From Acridotheres tristis (Eukaryota > Chordata > Aves > Passeriformes > Sturnidae), in assembly GCA_037013685.1 (NCBI GenBank), contig CM072894.1, positions 32,605,029 to 32,669,028 on the forward strand: a DNA stretch of 64,000 nt. Direction: 5' to 3'. The translations under genes were made by a program, and so were the position numbers. Shown here in pieces: positions 1 through 13,274 of the stretch (its first letter is position 1; every line of letters starts with the position of its first letter). Below the pieces are notes generated by a model. That model saw only the letters and a list, made by a program, of their open reading frames with translations, did not search any database and was not told where the DNA came from.

Positions 1-3000
1 CTAAATTTACAGAATGCCCCCTCAGTGCCCTTCTTGGATGGCAGCACTGCCAGGTGCCAGGGCAGTCAGCACTGATGTGTGAATTATTCATGTGACTCCT
101 TATTTAATGGAAAACCCCAAATTGTTGCAGAGGTGTCAAAATAAATCACATTGCAATTCTGCTCTGCTCCAGAGTGCCCCAAGACATGTCTGAGAATGGT
201 TGTTGTTGCTCAGCAGCTCAAACCCAAAAATTATTATTCTATGTGAAGAGACTGGCAATTACCAAATATTCATAAAGAGGACACTCATGTATAAACTATG
301 TATATTGGAACTGGCTGGTAATTTCCCATCAGAATCCATTTTCAGAAAAGCATATGATTTTCATAAAATCTGTATGAAAGAGAAACATTTTTTAGAAATC
401 TTCTTTTCCCCCTCTTCCTAGATCAGCTCAGAATTAATTTCACTTTTGTGAACTACTCTGGCTGTCTGAATTCCTTCTACAAGGAATTGCTTCAGCCTCT
501 GCAAACACCATTTATTGTGCAACTGAAGTGAAATGGATACATGATTAAAAAGCCAAACAAACTGCATTTTGATCTTTCTTCTGCAAAATTAATATTGATG
601 ACTATGGAAGTGTTATTGAAACACTTTGCCTCTCCTCCCTAAGTCTTGACTTATTCTGTCTTGATAGTAAAAGAAAGAGTAAGAGAAATGGCTACTCATA
701 GGCTTCATGCAGTCACTATTGCTCAGGAAATATCCTGACTGAATTTTCCCATTGAGTGAACTTTCCATTTCAGAAAGAATTTCCTTTGAAAGAGCAGTGG
801 AAAGACATCCCACAGGAGTTTTTCAACAGCAATGGAAAAGCATGAAGTGGAAAGGTCCCTTGAACCATTTCATTCAGCCTTTTCCTGGATGCTTTCTCTT
901 TTGAAGAAACCAAAACTCCAAAGGGCAGCCAGCACAGAGCAAATCCCCTCCAGCCAGGGATAATAATGAGAGTCAGATCAGAAGCACCAGCATGGGCTGA
1001 AAAGAGACTCCAACCAGCCTGGGAACTGACTCTCCATACTTCTGTCATCTCTTCTCTCATCCTCCTTTCCCATCCTGGCTGCCACAATGGGATCTTGTAG
1101 GAGAGGCTGTGGAAGCAGCTGTGGTGTTCAAGGAGAGCTCGATTCCTGCTCGTGGCCTTGGCAGGGCTCCTCTGGGACAGGGCTGCCACTTCTTCCACAC
1201 TGATGTTGCCTCTTCCTGCCTTTCAGAATGCCAAACAGGCCAGGGACGCTAGGAGTAAATAAAAAACCATCAGAGATGTACTGAAAATATAATATAATTG
1301 GTATGAGATGTAAAATATGCCCAAGCTATTGGGTGAATGAAAACAAGTGGCAGAGAAATGGGAGTATTGCCGTGTAGATCACTCCCCTAATTTGATTCAA
1401 TTGCCTTTCCACATTCATTCAAGATGGAAAAATGCTGCAAATATCATTTATTTTCAGAGATGATGGGTTAATATAAGTATTAATGGGAGTATTCATCCCT
1501 ATCAGATTAACTCTAAAGCCCTAAGAGACAGACATCCCAGCAGATTTAGGAGGACAGTCAGGTTTCTCCACAGGATGCTCACCAAAATTTATTGTTTCAG
1601 GATCCCTGAGAAATCCCCTGGAGAATCCTTGCTGCATGAAGGAAACCAAGGCATCAAAGTGTGTTTTTAAAACTCCTCTTCTTCCAGTCTGTGTCATGCA
1701 CAAATAGGAAATGAAGTTTAACAATTTTGCTAGAACATTTGCAATTACAAATAAGAATTTTATGTCAAGCTCTCAGTGACATATGTTTCACTCTATAACC
1801 TTATCACAAAGTAGATTGCTCTGGAAAAGACAGAGATTTATTCTGAAACATTTTTCTTTCATCTCTTTATAGTTCTTTTGATGATTTTAAATGTTTGTGC
1901 TATTGGTACTTACATAGAGTAAACGATAAATGATATATTATAACAACAACTCCATGAATCTGAATTGCTTTTTTTACTGAATTTAGTGAATTTACTGCCT
2001 TGAAAGGTAACAGATTGATAGCACTAGTGAATTAAATCCTCTCTTTATCCCCAGAACAAGTATAATATGGGCATTGCAAATATTTTCCAGGCCTATAAAT
2101 CAGCCATGGCACCTCAGCTTTCATCCACAGGGACCTGCTGCTCCCTGCTTTTCTTTTGCTTTTTTTCTAAAGTTTCTTTTGGGATTTTACAGAATGCATC
2201 AATTTTAAGAAGAAATGGGTGGTGGAATACCTCATAAGCCTCTGGTTTATGCATGAAACAAAAATTGTTAAATTATAAATTATTAGAGTTACTAGGGAAT
2301 ACATGATTTGGTGGTTAGTGCTGCCTTGGAAGGTGGAACAGGAGCTGCTGAAATAAACACCTGACCCAGCCATGGATGAGAGACTCTCACAGACAATGCT
2401 TTCAAAATCTCCACTCTTTTACTGCTAATACTGTCATAAACCTCCAAGTGGCTGCCTTGAAAACACCAGAAACTATAGAAATGTTGGAAATACAGTGCTA
2501 TGTTCTCTCAGATATATTTACTTCCTTGCTCTCAGTGAAGTTAATCTGATTTATACACATCACCCCACAGGAAAAGCAACTTTCCAACAGAGCTCAGAAA
2601 GACCTCATGGGAGCTAAGGGTCAATTTCTAGCCAGCCCAATAATTTATTTTCCACCAGGCTTCCTCGGTTCTGTATTCTCCACCACACATTTTGCAAAAT
2701 CCAGATTTTCATCTTTTGAGACTGGTAAAAATCAATTCATTACTGAATTTTTCTGAAGAAAATTGTGTGCAGGGAAAAAGCAGCTGTTAAGTAAAAACTG
2801 AGGCACTCCAAACACATCATTTCAGCTTTTATAAATAACAGTTGTCTCTTAAATTAATCTCTTGTAAAGAGATCTCGTCTAATTCACCTGCCTTTGAAAA
2901 CCCACTAATATAAAACTAATGGAATAATATTTATTGTTATAGACCAGAGCATTTTAGAGGCAATGAAGGGTCCTGAATAGGTTTTATTTCATGTGGGTTT

Positions 3001-4156
3001 TTTTCACCAAGGAAAGCATTCATTTCAAATGTCACATAAATTGGAATCATAACTCTGTGTTACAAACCTGTGTGGCTTTTTGGGCAGTAGATAATGGTCT
3101 GCTCTTAGATGATTGCCTTGCTGTCTCACACTGCACACAGACCTCCCTCGGGCTAGTTTTTGAATATTTCCTTTCTGTCTTCCCAGCTTTTTTTTTGTTG
3201 TTGTCCATTTTGACATTTTTACGACCTCATTTAGGATTAGCTATTTTAGCCACCTTTTCAAGGGACATTTCACCTTCAGTGCAATGGTCCTTGGCTTCTA
3301 ATATTCATAAAATTCAAATCTTGCCTTCAGCCAGTTATTCCTGTTTTTCCCTTCTCCAGTTTCTTTTCCATCCTTTCAGTTTGATTGGTAACTTGAGTTT
3401 TGCTATGAACCACTCCAAAAATTCTGCAGTTGCTGCTTCTGAAGGTTCATGAAAACAATACAAATGCAGCAGAGATAATTTTCCTCTTTTCAGCTCTCTT
3501 TTATATTGTGGCTCAAACCAGTGCAATGCAGGCACATGAAATTAGTTGTGCATCAGAGCAAACCTTATGAAAGCATTCTGGTGTTTATTTATATAAACTC
3601 AAGAAAAAACATTTTTACTTTATTAGGGACTTTGATAACATTTACCTGTTTGGATTTTACAGCCTCAGTGTCACATGATGGGTTTTACACAGCTGGCTGC
3701 TTGTTAATTGAATACTCTAATTCAGCCTCTAATTCTGCCTTTTAATGGTTGAAAGGCCATCAAAGCAGCTATTTCTCTAATAGCTGTGTAGGAAAGGTGA
3801 TTTTTGTTGTTTCATCCCAAACAACTCTCCCCCTCACCTGTGTCTGAGTGTCAAGGGGCTCACCAGAACCTTTTGGTTAAGGTTTGGTGTCAGAGGAGCT
3901 CAAGGCTCAATTTCAGATTTGTCTCACAATGCAAATAAGACAGAGCTGCTCTGTGTGTGTTTTCCACAAAAAAATCCACTCAGATCAGTGTTTCCTGTTA
4001 GCACATATTAATTTTATTTATTAGCTTAAAACTATGGTCTGCAGAACTCCTTTCAAAAGTTCAAGCAAACCCTTTACCTATCCAGACAGAGAACCTGGAT
4101 GAAGCTAAATAAGTCTTCAGAAAACTGCACAGGAGGAAGGAAAGGTTGAAAGCTTG

Positions 4157-4180
4157 TTTTTTTGTTTTTTTTTTTTTTTT
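4157..4180. repeat. Poly-T tract with one G interruption
   Basis: A run of T broken by a single G, directly followed by CCTAG. It could be read as a plus-strand polypyrimidine tract with an acceptor, but no open exon follows, so I take it as a simple repeat. Confidence 0.8.
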
Positions 4181-5273
4181 CCTAGCACACCCAGACCTTT
4201 ATAAAATTCTGGTCCAAGCTGAAGCACACTGGGTTACAGGACACTTCTCTGCAGCTATAAAAAAAGAAGCAGATGTTTGCACCTGCCAGATTTGCTCCTG
4301 ACTTCCATGCTGTGAACGTGTAATCACTGCAGGTAATGGCAGCTTGCTGAAGATTTAACTCAATAAGTTACATTAAGGGACATGGAGCTCATGATTCATT
4401 TTGTTATAGCATTTTGTTGCACACTTAGTAGAACTGACTCAATATCAATGGCTGAATTATGACTAAATACCATTGGCTCAGTTTTCAAGGTATCTGAGTT
4501 TATAACTCCATCTAAATGAGCTTTACTCTTTTTTAGGCTTGCTAATGTATTACAAATTTTCAATTCTTTAAAATATTATAGAAAATGTCAGCTCACATCG
4601 TTGCTTGGCCTAAAGTCAAATGTAACAAATACTTTGTTAAATAATTGGTGTAAAACTAGAGAACAAAGTCATCCATCACCAAGTCACAGGTTTTGTTTTG
4701 TTTCCAGTAAGTTCTTTCAGTGCAATTTCCTTTGGTAATAAATCTTAAATCTGTGATATTAGCTTTACACAACACTGGATTTTCTCTGTGTGTTTAGTGT
4801 AGGCTGAACACCAATATGAAAGCCAAGAGCTTACACAGACCTTTCACAACATTTTTGAGTGTATAATGGCCATAAAATATTTAAGATATGAGCCAACTAC
4901 TGTTCAGCTGAAGAGGAAACTTCTGTTATTCCCCCAGTGCTCATTATCAAGTTTCCTCAGAAGCAGCTGGTGCAGGGCAATGCCTGATAAAATGAACAGT
5001 CTGGCTTGTCGTGTCACAAATGCTCCTGGAGTTTGGAGTGGGTCACAGAGCAGAAATGGGCTGTTTCATGGAGCAGGAACTGTTCCATCAGCCTTTGGAT
5101 AAACCCACCTCCCTGCCCCTGAGCAAGGATCCTCCTGGCCCTGCACTGGAAATGAGCACTTGGGGAATGAGGCACTTCAGGGTTGAAAAGGAATCTCAAC
5201 AGCCAGTTTGGAAAGGCATGCTTCCTTTTCTAGTGTGAATCAGTAAATCTGAGAATCTAATTCCCATTATATT

Positions 5274-5287
5274 TATATATATATATA
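5274..5287. repeat. Short (TA)n run
   Basis: Seven TA units in an AT-rich setting. Too short to be of interest except as a possible polymorphic site. Confidence 0.7.
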
Positions 5288-5609
5288 AACATTCTCTATT
5301 GTTGTGTTTTTCTTTTTAATTTATTTAAATTGTTTGGAAGGCAAATCAATTAGGAAAAGATTCAGTTGCACAAGCTCACAGAGACTTGAGGGTCTAAGTG
5401 GTTCATTAAATCAAAGAATAAACAGAAATATTTTTGATAAGTTCTGGCTTTTTCTGTGTTTTAGGATCTGAGTCAAAATGGTGCTAAAACACAATACAAT
5501 TTGGTCCATTTTTTTTGGCTGAAATTACTGAGAATTATAATGATTCTATAAGATTTTCAGATTAATTAGGAAGGCTATTTTATCATAAGTTTCTCTGAGA
5601 CTATCTTAC

Positions 5610-6356
5610 CAAAACTGACTCCAGGTTTAGCTGTATAAAAAACTTGCATTTTTTCTCCCCTAAAATAGCAGTATGGGCCCATTTTCTGTTGGCCAAGATT
5701 CCACTGCCTGCTCTACCAGGAGGTGCTAAAGCAGAAATTAAACTCCAGAGAAATACACGACCACCAGATGCATGGATGAGTCTACAAGCAGCTTCCAGTC
5801 TCTCGTGAGGTTTGTTGTTATTTTGTAAGGTGAACACAAGATATAGGTGGTATTTTAACATTTGCACAACATCCAAGAGCACGTCGAGGGCAGTGATTGA
5901 AAGCTCTGGCCTCTCAAAAAGACTTGTGAGGAATTTCTGGAATACCTGCAGCATTTCAGCAGTGCCTACTAATTGCTAATGTCATTTTGTGACAGACTGC
6001 AAATAATTTAAAATGGCTAAATATGCTGCTTGTAGATGGGCTTGTTGAAAACTTTGATCACAGAGAGAAAGGGATTCTTTTAAAAACCTACTGTTAACAG
6101 TAGGTAAAAAGTTAATGAGAAACATGTAAATAATTAATTCTTCCTCTAGAGCCAGAAAAGATTTGTTGTTGCTGTTAATGGACTCACAATATATGTTGCA
6201 TTGTCTTTTCTGAAGTAAGCACTGAATTACTTGATCTCCATACAAAAGAAAATAATTTATTGCACCAATAGCTTTGTTAGTGTTTGCATTCCCAGAAAAC
6301 AGTATTTTCCTGGGGTTAACTACAGCAGCATGCCTTGATGATAACACATGGCTCAG
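5610..6356 (-). pseudogene. Exon-like block of unidentified helical protein, two in-frame stops
   Basis: Read on the minus strand, one frame is open for 124 codons from 6356, hits TGA (5984-5982), then CAT and TAG (5978-5976), and stays open for about 122 more codons to a consensus donor: TTTTG followed by GTAAGA, with the GT at 5609-5608. A plausible acceptor, CAATTTAG, ends at 6357, so the block would be exactly 747 nt or 249 codons. The predicted product is leucine-rich and looks alpha-helical, with words such as SITALDVLLDVVQML and KPHERLEAACRLIHASGG, reminiscent of ARM/HEAT-type proteins. I do not recognise the family. The two stops within three codons suggest a decayed exon or a retained reading frame without function. 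Alternatively it is two chance open frames in phase. The splice donor argues against a processed pseudogene. No partner exon was found nearby. Confidence 0.33.
6086..6105. repeat. Perfect 20-bp palindrome
   Basis: The sequence ACCTACTGTTAACAGTAGGT equals its own reverse complement and contains a central GTTAAC. It lies inside the minus-strand exon-like block. It could form a cruciform or be a dimeric protein site, but chance is possible. Confidence 0.85.
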
Positions 6357-8941
6357 CTAAATTGACACTTCAAAAATAAACAGGATACTTTAAATCAAAA
6401 AACTGGAGGAGGAAAATATGGAAAAAAATCTGACACTTGGTATTTACAAGAAAGGTATTGCAAAGCACACAGAGCTCTCAGATGACCCAGTTGTAATACT
6501 GCATTTAAATATATTTCCTTCCTCCACATGATGTTCTCAGAAGCAGTTGCTCCAGAAAAAGCAGCACCCTGACTTTATTTACAAATATAACAAGCAGAGT
6601 CTGAAGGTCACAGCCTGAAAGTCATTCAGGTCAGAAATACTTACAGGACTGTTCAGATGTGGTCATTCCACAGCTGAGCTGAAAATATCCTCTCCCCACT
6701 TTATTTGGTAAGAATTTTGGCAATGCTAAAATAATCTTTCCCATAATTTGTCATTATGATATTAAGTAGTGTGATTTCTCTTAGCTGTCTCAAGGAAAAT
6801 AATTCCTTGATAGTTGTTACGAACGTTTAATTTTAATTCAACTTTTCTGACCACACTCTCTGCATTGTTTTAGAAACTGAGCTGAAGCAGGTGCATCTCA
6901 GGTAGGGATATATTGGCATGAACCAGAGGATAGCTGGGGGATAGGTACTGGGTTTTAAAAAGCATAAAAAATTGACAGCCAGGTCCTTTCTGGATAAGAT
7001 AGTCAGCTCCATGTACAGCTTCATCCATGTGTGACAGACACCAGTGCTATTAAATCATTATAAATGCACAGGACCTACTGCTGCTCCTGCTACTGATAGT
7101 TGCACCTTGGCTATCTGATGCTATTAATTTTCATTTATAAGTAAATATAAGTGAACAAGTACAGTGGAAGGATTTTTATTTTAATTTTTTTAATGAGAGG
7201 CATAGTAAGTTCCAGAGGCTAGGGATTTACTAACAGCTGCAAAGATACACACACTAAACAGAAACTAACCTAAAAGAAAAAAAAACAACACAGAAAAAAA
7301 CAGGGGGAAAAGCAATTTAACTATCCCCAGGGAGTGTTTGTTTTGTACTGATCATGCCAGGAGGAAGCCCTGGCAAGCCCCCATCAGGGCTGCAGCCACA
7401 CCCATGCCCACACCACTGCCGGCCCAAGCCTGAGCCTCCCCTCAGCCTTTGCATCATCACACATTCCCCACTCTCCATGTATTCCATAATAAAATAGCCA
7501 GGTTCTCCATCCAGGCTGACCATCCTCACCCAGCAGTGTCTCACTGCATGTGCACTGTCCTGCCTCCAGGCAAACCTTTGCAGTTCAGGTAGCACATCAC
7601 ATCCCCTCTGAGCATCTCTTTCCAAAAAGGGAAGCGTTTTAAATTTCAGTAGCCCCTAGCAGGAGTTTCAGGAGGTTGAATTACTTCATCCTATTTTTCC
7701 TTTTCCCCATGAGGGTCTGAAATAGCTGGAGGTGTCACAGCTTTTTAACTTTGTAAAAGATGAAGGGGCTGATGGCATGGGGTAGATCTTGTGTAACTCC
7801 AGCAATTCTTCCTCTGCAGAAATGGGAAATATCTGCAGATATTTATTTCCCTGACTTTTCACACGAGGGCTGTCACTCATCTTCATTGGAGGGACCCCAG
7901 CAGATTGTCTCCCCACAGCAACAGGCACATGCTTTAGCCTTTTTTTCTGGTTCCTGTGAAAGCTTTTCTCTACTGATCCAACTGTTAGCAAGTCTTTGGT
8001 CATTTGGCGGGTGGGAAAGGCTTCCTGCAATCGCAGGCACATCATCCCTGTTTGTGCCTTAGGCTACAGAGGATGATGAGCCTTGCCCACGTTAGCTGAG
8101 CTGGCAGGCTTGTGGCTTTTCAGCTCATTTCTGCTGAATGCCACCTCTGTGTCACAGGCACCTCACATCCTCCCTGGAAAATATTGTGTCAGAAATGAGG
8201 CTACGGGAAGTCTGATACACCCAGCAGCAAGTGGTCCTGCTGCATTTATAAATCCTGCAAGAATCATTCCTGGGCCTTTGTGACATGCTGCTCCCCACAT
8301 CTGGCTGTGGCAGCATCTCAGCTTGTCAGTGGACGTTGCTATTTCTGGGTTTCTGCTTCCCAGGCTGGATGTGAGCAGCTGCATGTGACCTAGCAACAGA
8401 TCTGGGAGAGCAAATGATATCAGTCCTGATGGGAATTAAATTCATATATCTTTTACAGGGCACAGCTGCTGTAGGGGTGCTGCTCCCCACACAGAATTAC
8501 TGTGAAAAATGTCCCCCAATTTCCTCCTCATGTCATACAAGGCAGACATGTTTTGTTATGTATCTATCTAGCTATGTCTTACACAGCAAGCAGCCTGGGA
8601 AGGCATCAATTGGCATCAATAATAGAAATAATTAAGAATTATGTGATGAGGGCTTACCAGGCATGTTCTAGTGTGTACCAGAGATGCTGTGGCTGGGAGT
8701 CACACACACTGACGTCTCCAAAGGAGCTCTCCACTCCCTGAATTATCCAGCTGCCCAGCAGATGGTGGTATTATTTCAACTACTTTGCTTTGAGCTCTCT
8801 GGGAAGCAGCCAGGCTGCACAGAACAACCATCAGGAAAGTTGCTTCAGGATTTCACAGCTCACACTATTGCATTTACAGGTTATTTCCTGCAGCATCCTG
8901 ATATTCCTTCTTGTAGAAATAAATGTTACTGATATATATCA
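6357..8941. other. Unique non-coding DNA, no gene recognised
   Basis: Would be upstream intron or flank of the minus-strand block ending at 6356 if that block is real. Two GC-richer patches, about 7330-7620 and 8080-8400, carry open frames of roughly 60-120 codons without domain signatures. A 10-base unit GGCATCAATT is tandemly doubled at 8602-8621, with the last base differing. Nothing else stands out. Confidence 0.55.
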
Positions 8942-9245
8942 GCCTCCTGGTACCCAAAGGGGACGTACAAGAAGGTTGAAGAGGGACTTTTTTCAAGGGC
9001 AGAGAGTGACAGGACAAGGGGCAATGGCTGCAGACTGACAGAGGGCAGGGTCAGATTGGATATTAGGAAGAATTTCTCCCCTGTGAGGCTGGTGAGCCCC
9101 TGGCACAGGGTGCCCAGAGAAACTGTGGCTGCCCCATCCCTGGAAGCATCCAAGGCCAGGCTGGTTGAGGTTTTAAGGAACCTGGTCTAGAGGAAGGTGT
9201 CCCTGCCCATGGCAGAGGGATTGGAACAGGATTCTATGATCTATT
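8942..9245 (+). mobile_element. CR1 LINE, 5'-truncated 3' end
   Basis: Matches the well-known avian CR1 3' region in order: AAGAGGGACTTTTT, GTGACAGGACAAGGGGCAATGG, GATATTAGGAAGAA, CCTGTGAGGCTGGTGAG, GGCACAGGGTGCCCAGAGAA, CATCCCTGGAAG, CCTGGTCTAG, GGTGTCCCTGCCCATGGCAG, then a terminal GGATTCTATGATC. The GATCTTTAAGGTCCCTTCCAACC segment that normally precedes the tail is missing, so this copy has a small 3' internal deletion. It carries only the last few hundred bases, has no reverse-transcriptase coding sequence, and is inactive. Open frames across it are accidental. Confidence 0.93.
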
Positions 9246-10563
9246 CAAGTAAGAATTCTTTCAGTTGTCTTGCATAAAATGCTGGCGACATGAGGAAAAT
9301 GCCTGTCACTGCTAGTTAAGGATTAACCCTTGGAACGGCCGTAAGAACACACAGCAACATGGTCTCCTCTCAAGATAGGAAAGAGACAAAGTTTATTGTA
9401 ACACACGCTCCTTAAATAAACTCGAGTGCTACTCCAGGGACAGAACAGCCCATTGGTCACAGCAGGCAGCACCTCTTGCACAGATGTTTTCATTATAGAC
9501 AAGAGGGGTCTCAAAATACACACTCTGTAAGCAGTAGCAGGTGCCTTTGTTCCTGGGAAAACCTCTGCCCCAGGCCAGCCCTTGGGAAAGCTCCATGTTC
9601 TCACAAAGCCTTCCCACGGGCTACTTGGGCCTTCTAAAAATCCCCTTCTCACTATCAGGAAGAAAGAACTCTTTGAAAGATCTCTTTTGCAGAAATTTCA
9701 ATCAGCTACGAGCAGTATTTGAGCCATAGTCTTGTGGTGTCATTACGTCCTGGGAGTTGCAGCCTTTTCCACGGCTTATGTGGGATAACCCGATTCCTCA
9801 TCATCTTCACCAGCAATAAGATGTTTCTTTTTGGTTCTTGTAACATTTTATTCTGCTGTTTTTTCCCCTTCTGAGCGGATACTTCATTAGATTTGCTGAC
9901 TCCCTTCCATCTCCTTTTTGCAGGCTGTGTTGTCTCTTCCCCTTTTAAGCTGCTGGCACATCTACAAACATCAGCTCCTCTCCTCTCTCTGTTTGGCTGC
10001 CATGGAGCAAGATTCCCCCAGGGAGGAGTAAACCCCATCACAGATTTGATGGTGTTTGTGCCTTTGGATGGGAGCTAGAGAGCAGAAATTGCATTTTTAG
10101 GGTGGAGTCTCTCTCTACTCTCTTGAGTTGTACTTAATCTTTTACTTACTCTAAAAACTATTATAAGCCATTGGAGCCTGACATGGCCAGTCACCAGCTG
10201 GGAATGATCATCCAAAGGCAGGTGGAAAAAATTGTTTGCTGAATAATATTCAGTAATAATTGATAATATTCAATCAGTTAAGACCTGACACAGTATCTGG
10301 AGGCTTTCCAGATGAGTTTCAGTGCAGACTTCATAAGCTGCTGCACATATTTAGTTACCTGCCATGTATTTCATGTATTTTCATGAATACTTTATATGAA
10401 CCCAAAGTCTAGAACACGATGCAGGTAATTTTCCTGATGCCAGCAGAAGCAAAAAATTTGTCATACCTGTTTAGGTAGGTCTTGGTGACTCTATATTAGA
10501 GTTCTAAGAAAGCAATAACTGATTATGAATATTTAATATTATGTACAAAATTATAAAAAAAAC

Positions 10564-10586
10564 TTTTTTTTTTTTTTTTTTTTTTT
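10564..10586. repeat. Poly-T tract, 23 bases
   Basis: An uninterrupted run of 23 T, preceded by eight A and one C. Simple repeat. It may be the poly-A tail of a minus-strand retro-inserted sequence, but no such body is recognisable to its right. Confidence 0.85.
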
Positions 10587-11867
10587 AAATATTGCACATC
10601 TGCAGCTTTCCTTGAGCTCTATCACTTAACCTGAAACCAGGTTGCACAGAGCTGTCAGAACATTCCAGCTTCTGGTATTTTGGCCCTGGTGGGAACTCTC
10701 AGAAATATCAGAATTTTGAGGCACCCACAGTGCAGATACAGATGAAATTTGAGGGTAGGACCCAAAATTCTGTTTCAAGTGTGTTTCCTCAAGCAGCACA
10801 GGCCATGCCTGGCCAAGGTTGGTACTGCAGAGCTGTAGCCTGGGTTGCAGTTATCCCACCCATTCAGCCATGCACAGTAAGATGCACATCAAAATGTGAG
10901 GGACATGAGAAGGAGACTGCTCATGAGAACTACAGAGTATAATTTTTGTAATATAAGGCAATTTATATGTAAAATGTCTGCAATCAGGAAAAAATAAAGT
11001 GCCTTAAGTACAATATTCAAAATTCAGCAATAAAAATCCTGTATCTGACAATGATAAAACAGTGCATTAAAAACATGCCACTCAGAGAGGAGGTGTTCTT
11101 GGTGAGGGAAACAGGGTTTGTAATCTGGAGTTAAAATAGTGGTGACATGAGCAGGATCAGTCATGCACAGCTGATCCCTGTCCCCAGCAGTGCCAGGATG
11201 GGAGCTTGGAGGTGCAGAAATATTTAAATACTTCACACTTCAGAATGTTGCTATGGGCACCAGGACTCTTCACTGGGCCTGCCAGGACTGTGGGTTTGTA
11301 GAATTGGACCCTATAGTAATAGGGTTGCTGGTCAAGTGGTAAATTCTTCTAAATTGTCTCAGATAGGAATAGTGTAGCAATTTTGTGTTCCAGCCCCTGA
11401 ACCACTTCATTTTCAAACAGTCAAAAATAATTCATAAACGAATCAAGTCTTAGCTAACCATATTGGTACCCACCACTATGAATATTACCTTTGAATCTCA
11501 CATCTCCCTGGTCTTTTAGACGACCTTTCACTGCACTTGATCTCTACACAGATGATCAGAATAAGATTTCCTTGTAACCCAAGGACAAATAAACTAAGGA
11601 GATCTCTCAAAGTAGAAAATAGAAGCAGTTCCCTTACTTAGAGAAAAAGCAGCCAAAAAAAATTCACCAAAGTGAGTGGAATAATGCATACCCTACATCC
11701 CTGAAATGAAATTTAGACAGCTGTAGAGGAACTGGGACATTTCAGTTGTACAGTACCAAGAATGGGGTCACAAGCTAGCTTTCATGGGAATTAGACCTTT
11801 ATATATCTTCTCTGTGCTTGATTAGAGCAGTGGCACAAAGTGAAAGAAGTTTCGTAATATTTTCTCT

Positions 11868-11882
11868 TCTCTCTCTCTCTCT
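11868..11882. repeat. Short (CT)n run in pyrimidine tract
   Basis: A CT dinucleotide run within a wholly pyrimidine stretch of about 30 bases that continues into TTTTTCCCCCC. Confidence 0.75.
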
Positions 11883-13215
11883 TTTTCCCCCCAATTAAAT
11901 CCATTTCCAAAGCAGTCAGATGGAAGGTTTAGATGCTGGAAAACACCAATGCCATCAAGCAGTCTCAGTCACAGAAGACATAAACAGTGTGCAATTTAAC
12001 AGGATTATCAGAAAGTAATACCCAAGGTTTTGTTCTACTAAATGTTCACCCATCCTTTGTCAAGTATTTCTAATTACCAGAATTTTAATGGTAATGTTTA
12101 ACAGCCCCAGAACTCCAGGGTCTTTTAATATCTGCCACAACTGAATTTTCAATTATCATAATTCTGTCCTTAATTTCCATCATCATAATTATCCTTCATT
12201 ACAGCAACATTCTTAAATCGGACTCATCAAAGCAAAATTTTTCCTTGTTTAACTTGACTTGCAACTCACCCTGGGATTTAACCTCTCAAACTGTCATTTC
12301 ACTCCATAGTTTCAATAAATGGAAAAAGCCACAAACCCTCTTCTCTGGTTTTCCCCATGCAACTGTTGTTGTTCTGGGGACACACCATGCTTTTTTGTCA
12401 AAACTAAGAGTCGAGGGTTGAGCATTTGTGCAATTCTTGTAATAATAACAGGATCAGTACAAGATAGAACTCTGTGATATCTGCACTCACATCACAGCAT
12501 GGCTGACCTTCAGAAAACCCAGCACTCAACAAAAGAGTTTTTGTAGTAGATAACAGCCATGTCTCTGATAATTCACCTATCTTAGAAGAGCAATCCATTT
12601 GATATGCTATTAATTACATTTAAAAATGCCGGGATACCAGTAAGCTACTGCTCTTAATTTATTTAAATTTCTCATATGCAATTCATTTCCAAAGTGCCTC
12701 GATGTTTGCATTTGAAAAATGTGATCAGCCTACAGAGGAATTTAGATGTTCTCAGAGTCAGATCTTCTAGCTCCCATGGCTCTGGCTGACCTCAGTTTGA
12801 TGGCAAAGCAGGATGGAGTCTGCCTGCCTCAAAAAGTGGCTTTCAAGCCCACTGAAGCAGGCCACTGGAACCAGTGGTGGGTGCACTGCTGCATCGAGTC
12901 ATTCCCCACCTCACCCTGAGCTTTTTGAAGTCAATTTTATTGCTGATTTTGTGGGAACAGACTCCAGCTCTCCACCTCTTTGTCAGTGTGCTTTCAAAAT
13001 CCCTTCTGCAGGGCTTCATCCAGGAACTCAATTTCACAAATTCAGATCAGCAGGATTGCAAAACAAACGTAGCTGTGACAAGCAGGTCATGATAAAGGGT
13101 TGGGTACTGCTTATTACTTTGAGTACTTCTGTGGTATTCCCTCTCTTAAGTCTGTGTGGCAGCCTCAGCTTAGTTTCTAAATTAAAACTAGAATATAAGA
13201 AATACTACATCATAG

Positions 13216-13274
13216 AGAAAAATAACTGGCAATTTCATTTCATTTGATGGAGAAAAATAACTGGCAATCTCATT
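13216..13274. repeat. 24-bp direct duplication
   Basis: AGAAAAATAACTGGCAAT followed by T or C, then TCATT, occurs at 13216-13239 and 13251-13274, with 23 of 24 bases identical and a spacing of 35 bases between starts. Likely a local slippage duplication. Confidence 0.85.

Larger units (their letters stand above)
1..5609. other. Unique non-coding DNA, no gene recognised
   Basis: Mostly AT-rich unique sequence. Open frames here, the longest being 153 codons at 2991-3452, show no recognisable domain, no convincing splice sites and low-complexity hydrophobic composition, so I do not call them. Visible structure is limited to a poly-T tract at 4157-4180, a short TA run at 5274-5287 and an 8-bp inverted repeat with a 4-base loop at 469-488. 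A somewhat GC-richer patch lies around 900-1200. The stretch at about 2800-2960 is rich in TAAT/ATTA-type words and could be a conserved non-coding element, but that cannot be judged from one sequence. Confidence 0.6.

Noticed and set aside
770..1198. 142-codon minus-strand open frame
   Set aside because: No recognisable motif. Composition follows the local GC-richer patch.
2991..3452. Longest single open frame (153 codons, plus)
   Set aside because: Hydrophobic, T-rich composition, no domain, no splice or promoter context, and an open frame in the opposite strand too. Within chance expectation for 64 kb scanned in six frames.
7317..7625. GC-richer patch with a 102-codon minus-strand frame, considered as a CpG-island promoter
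   Set aside because: Very few CG dinucleotides are present despite the higher GC, so it is not a CpG island.
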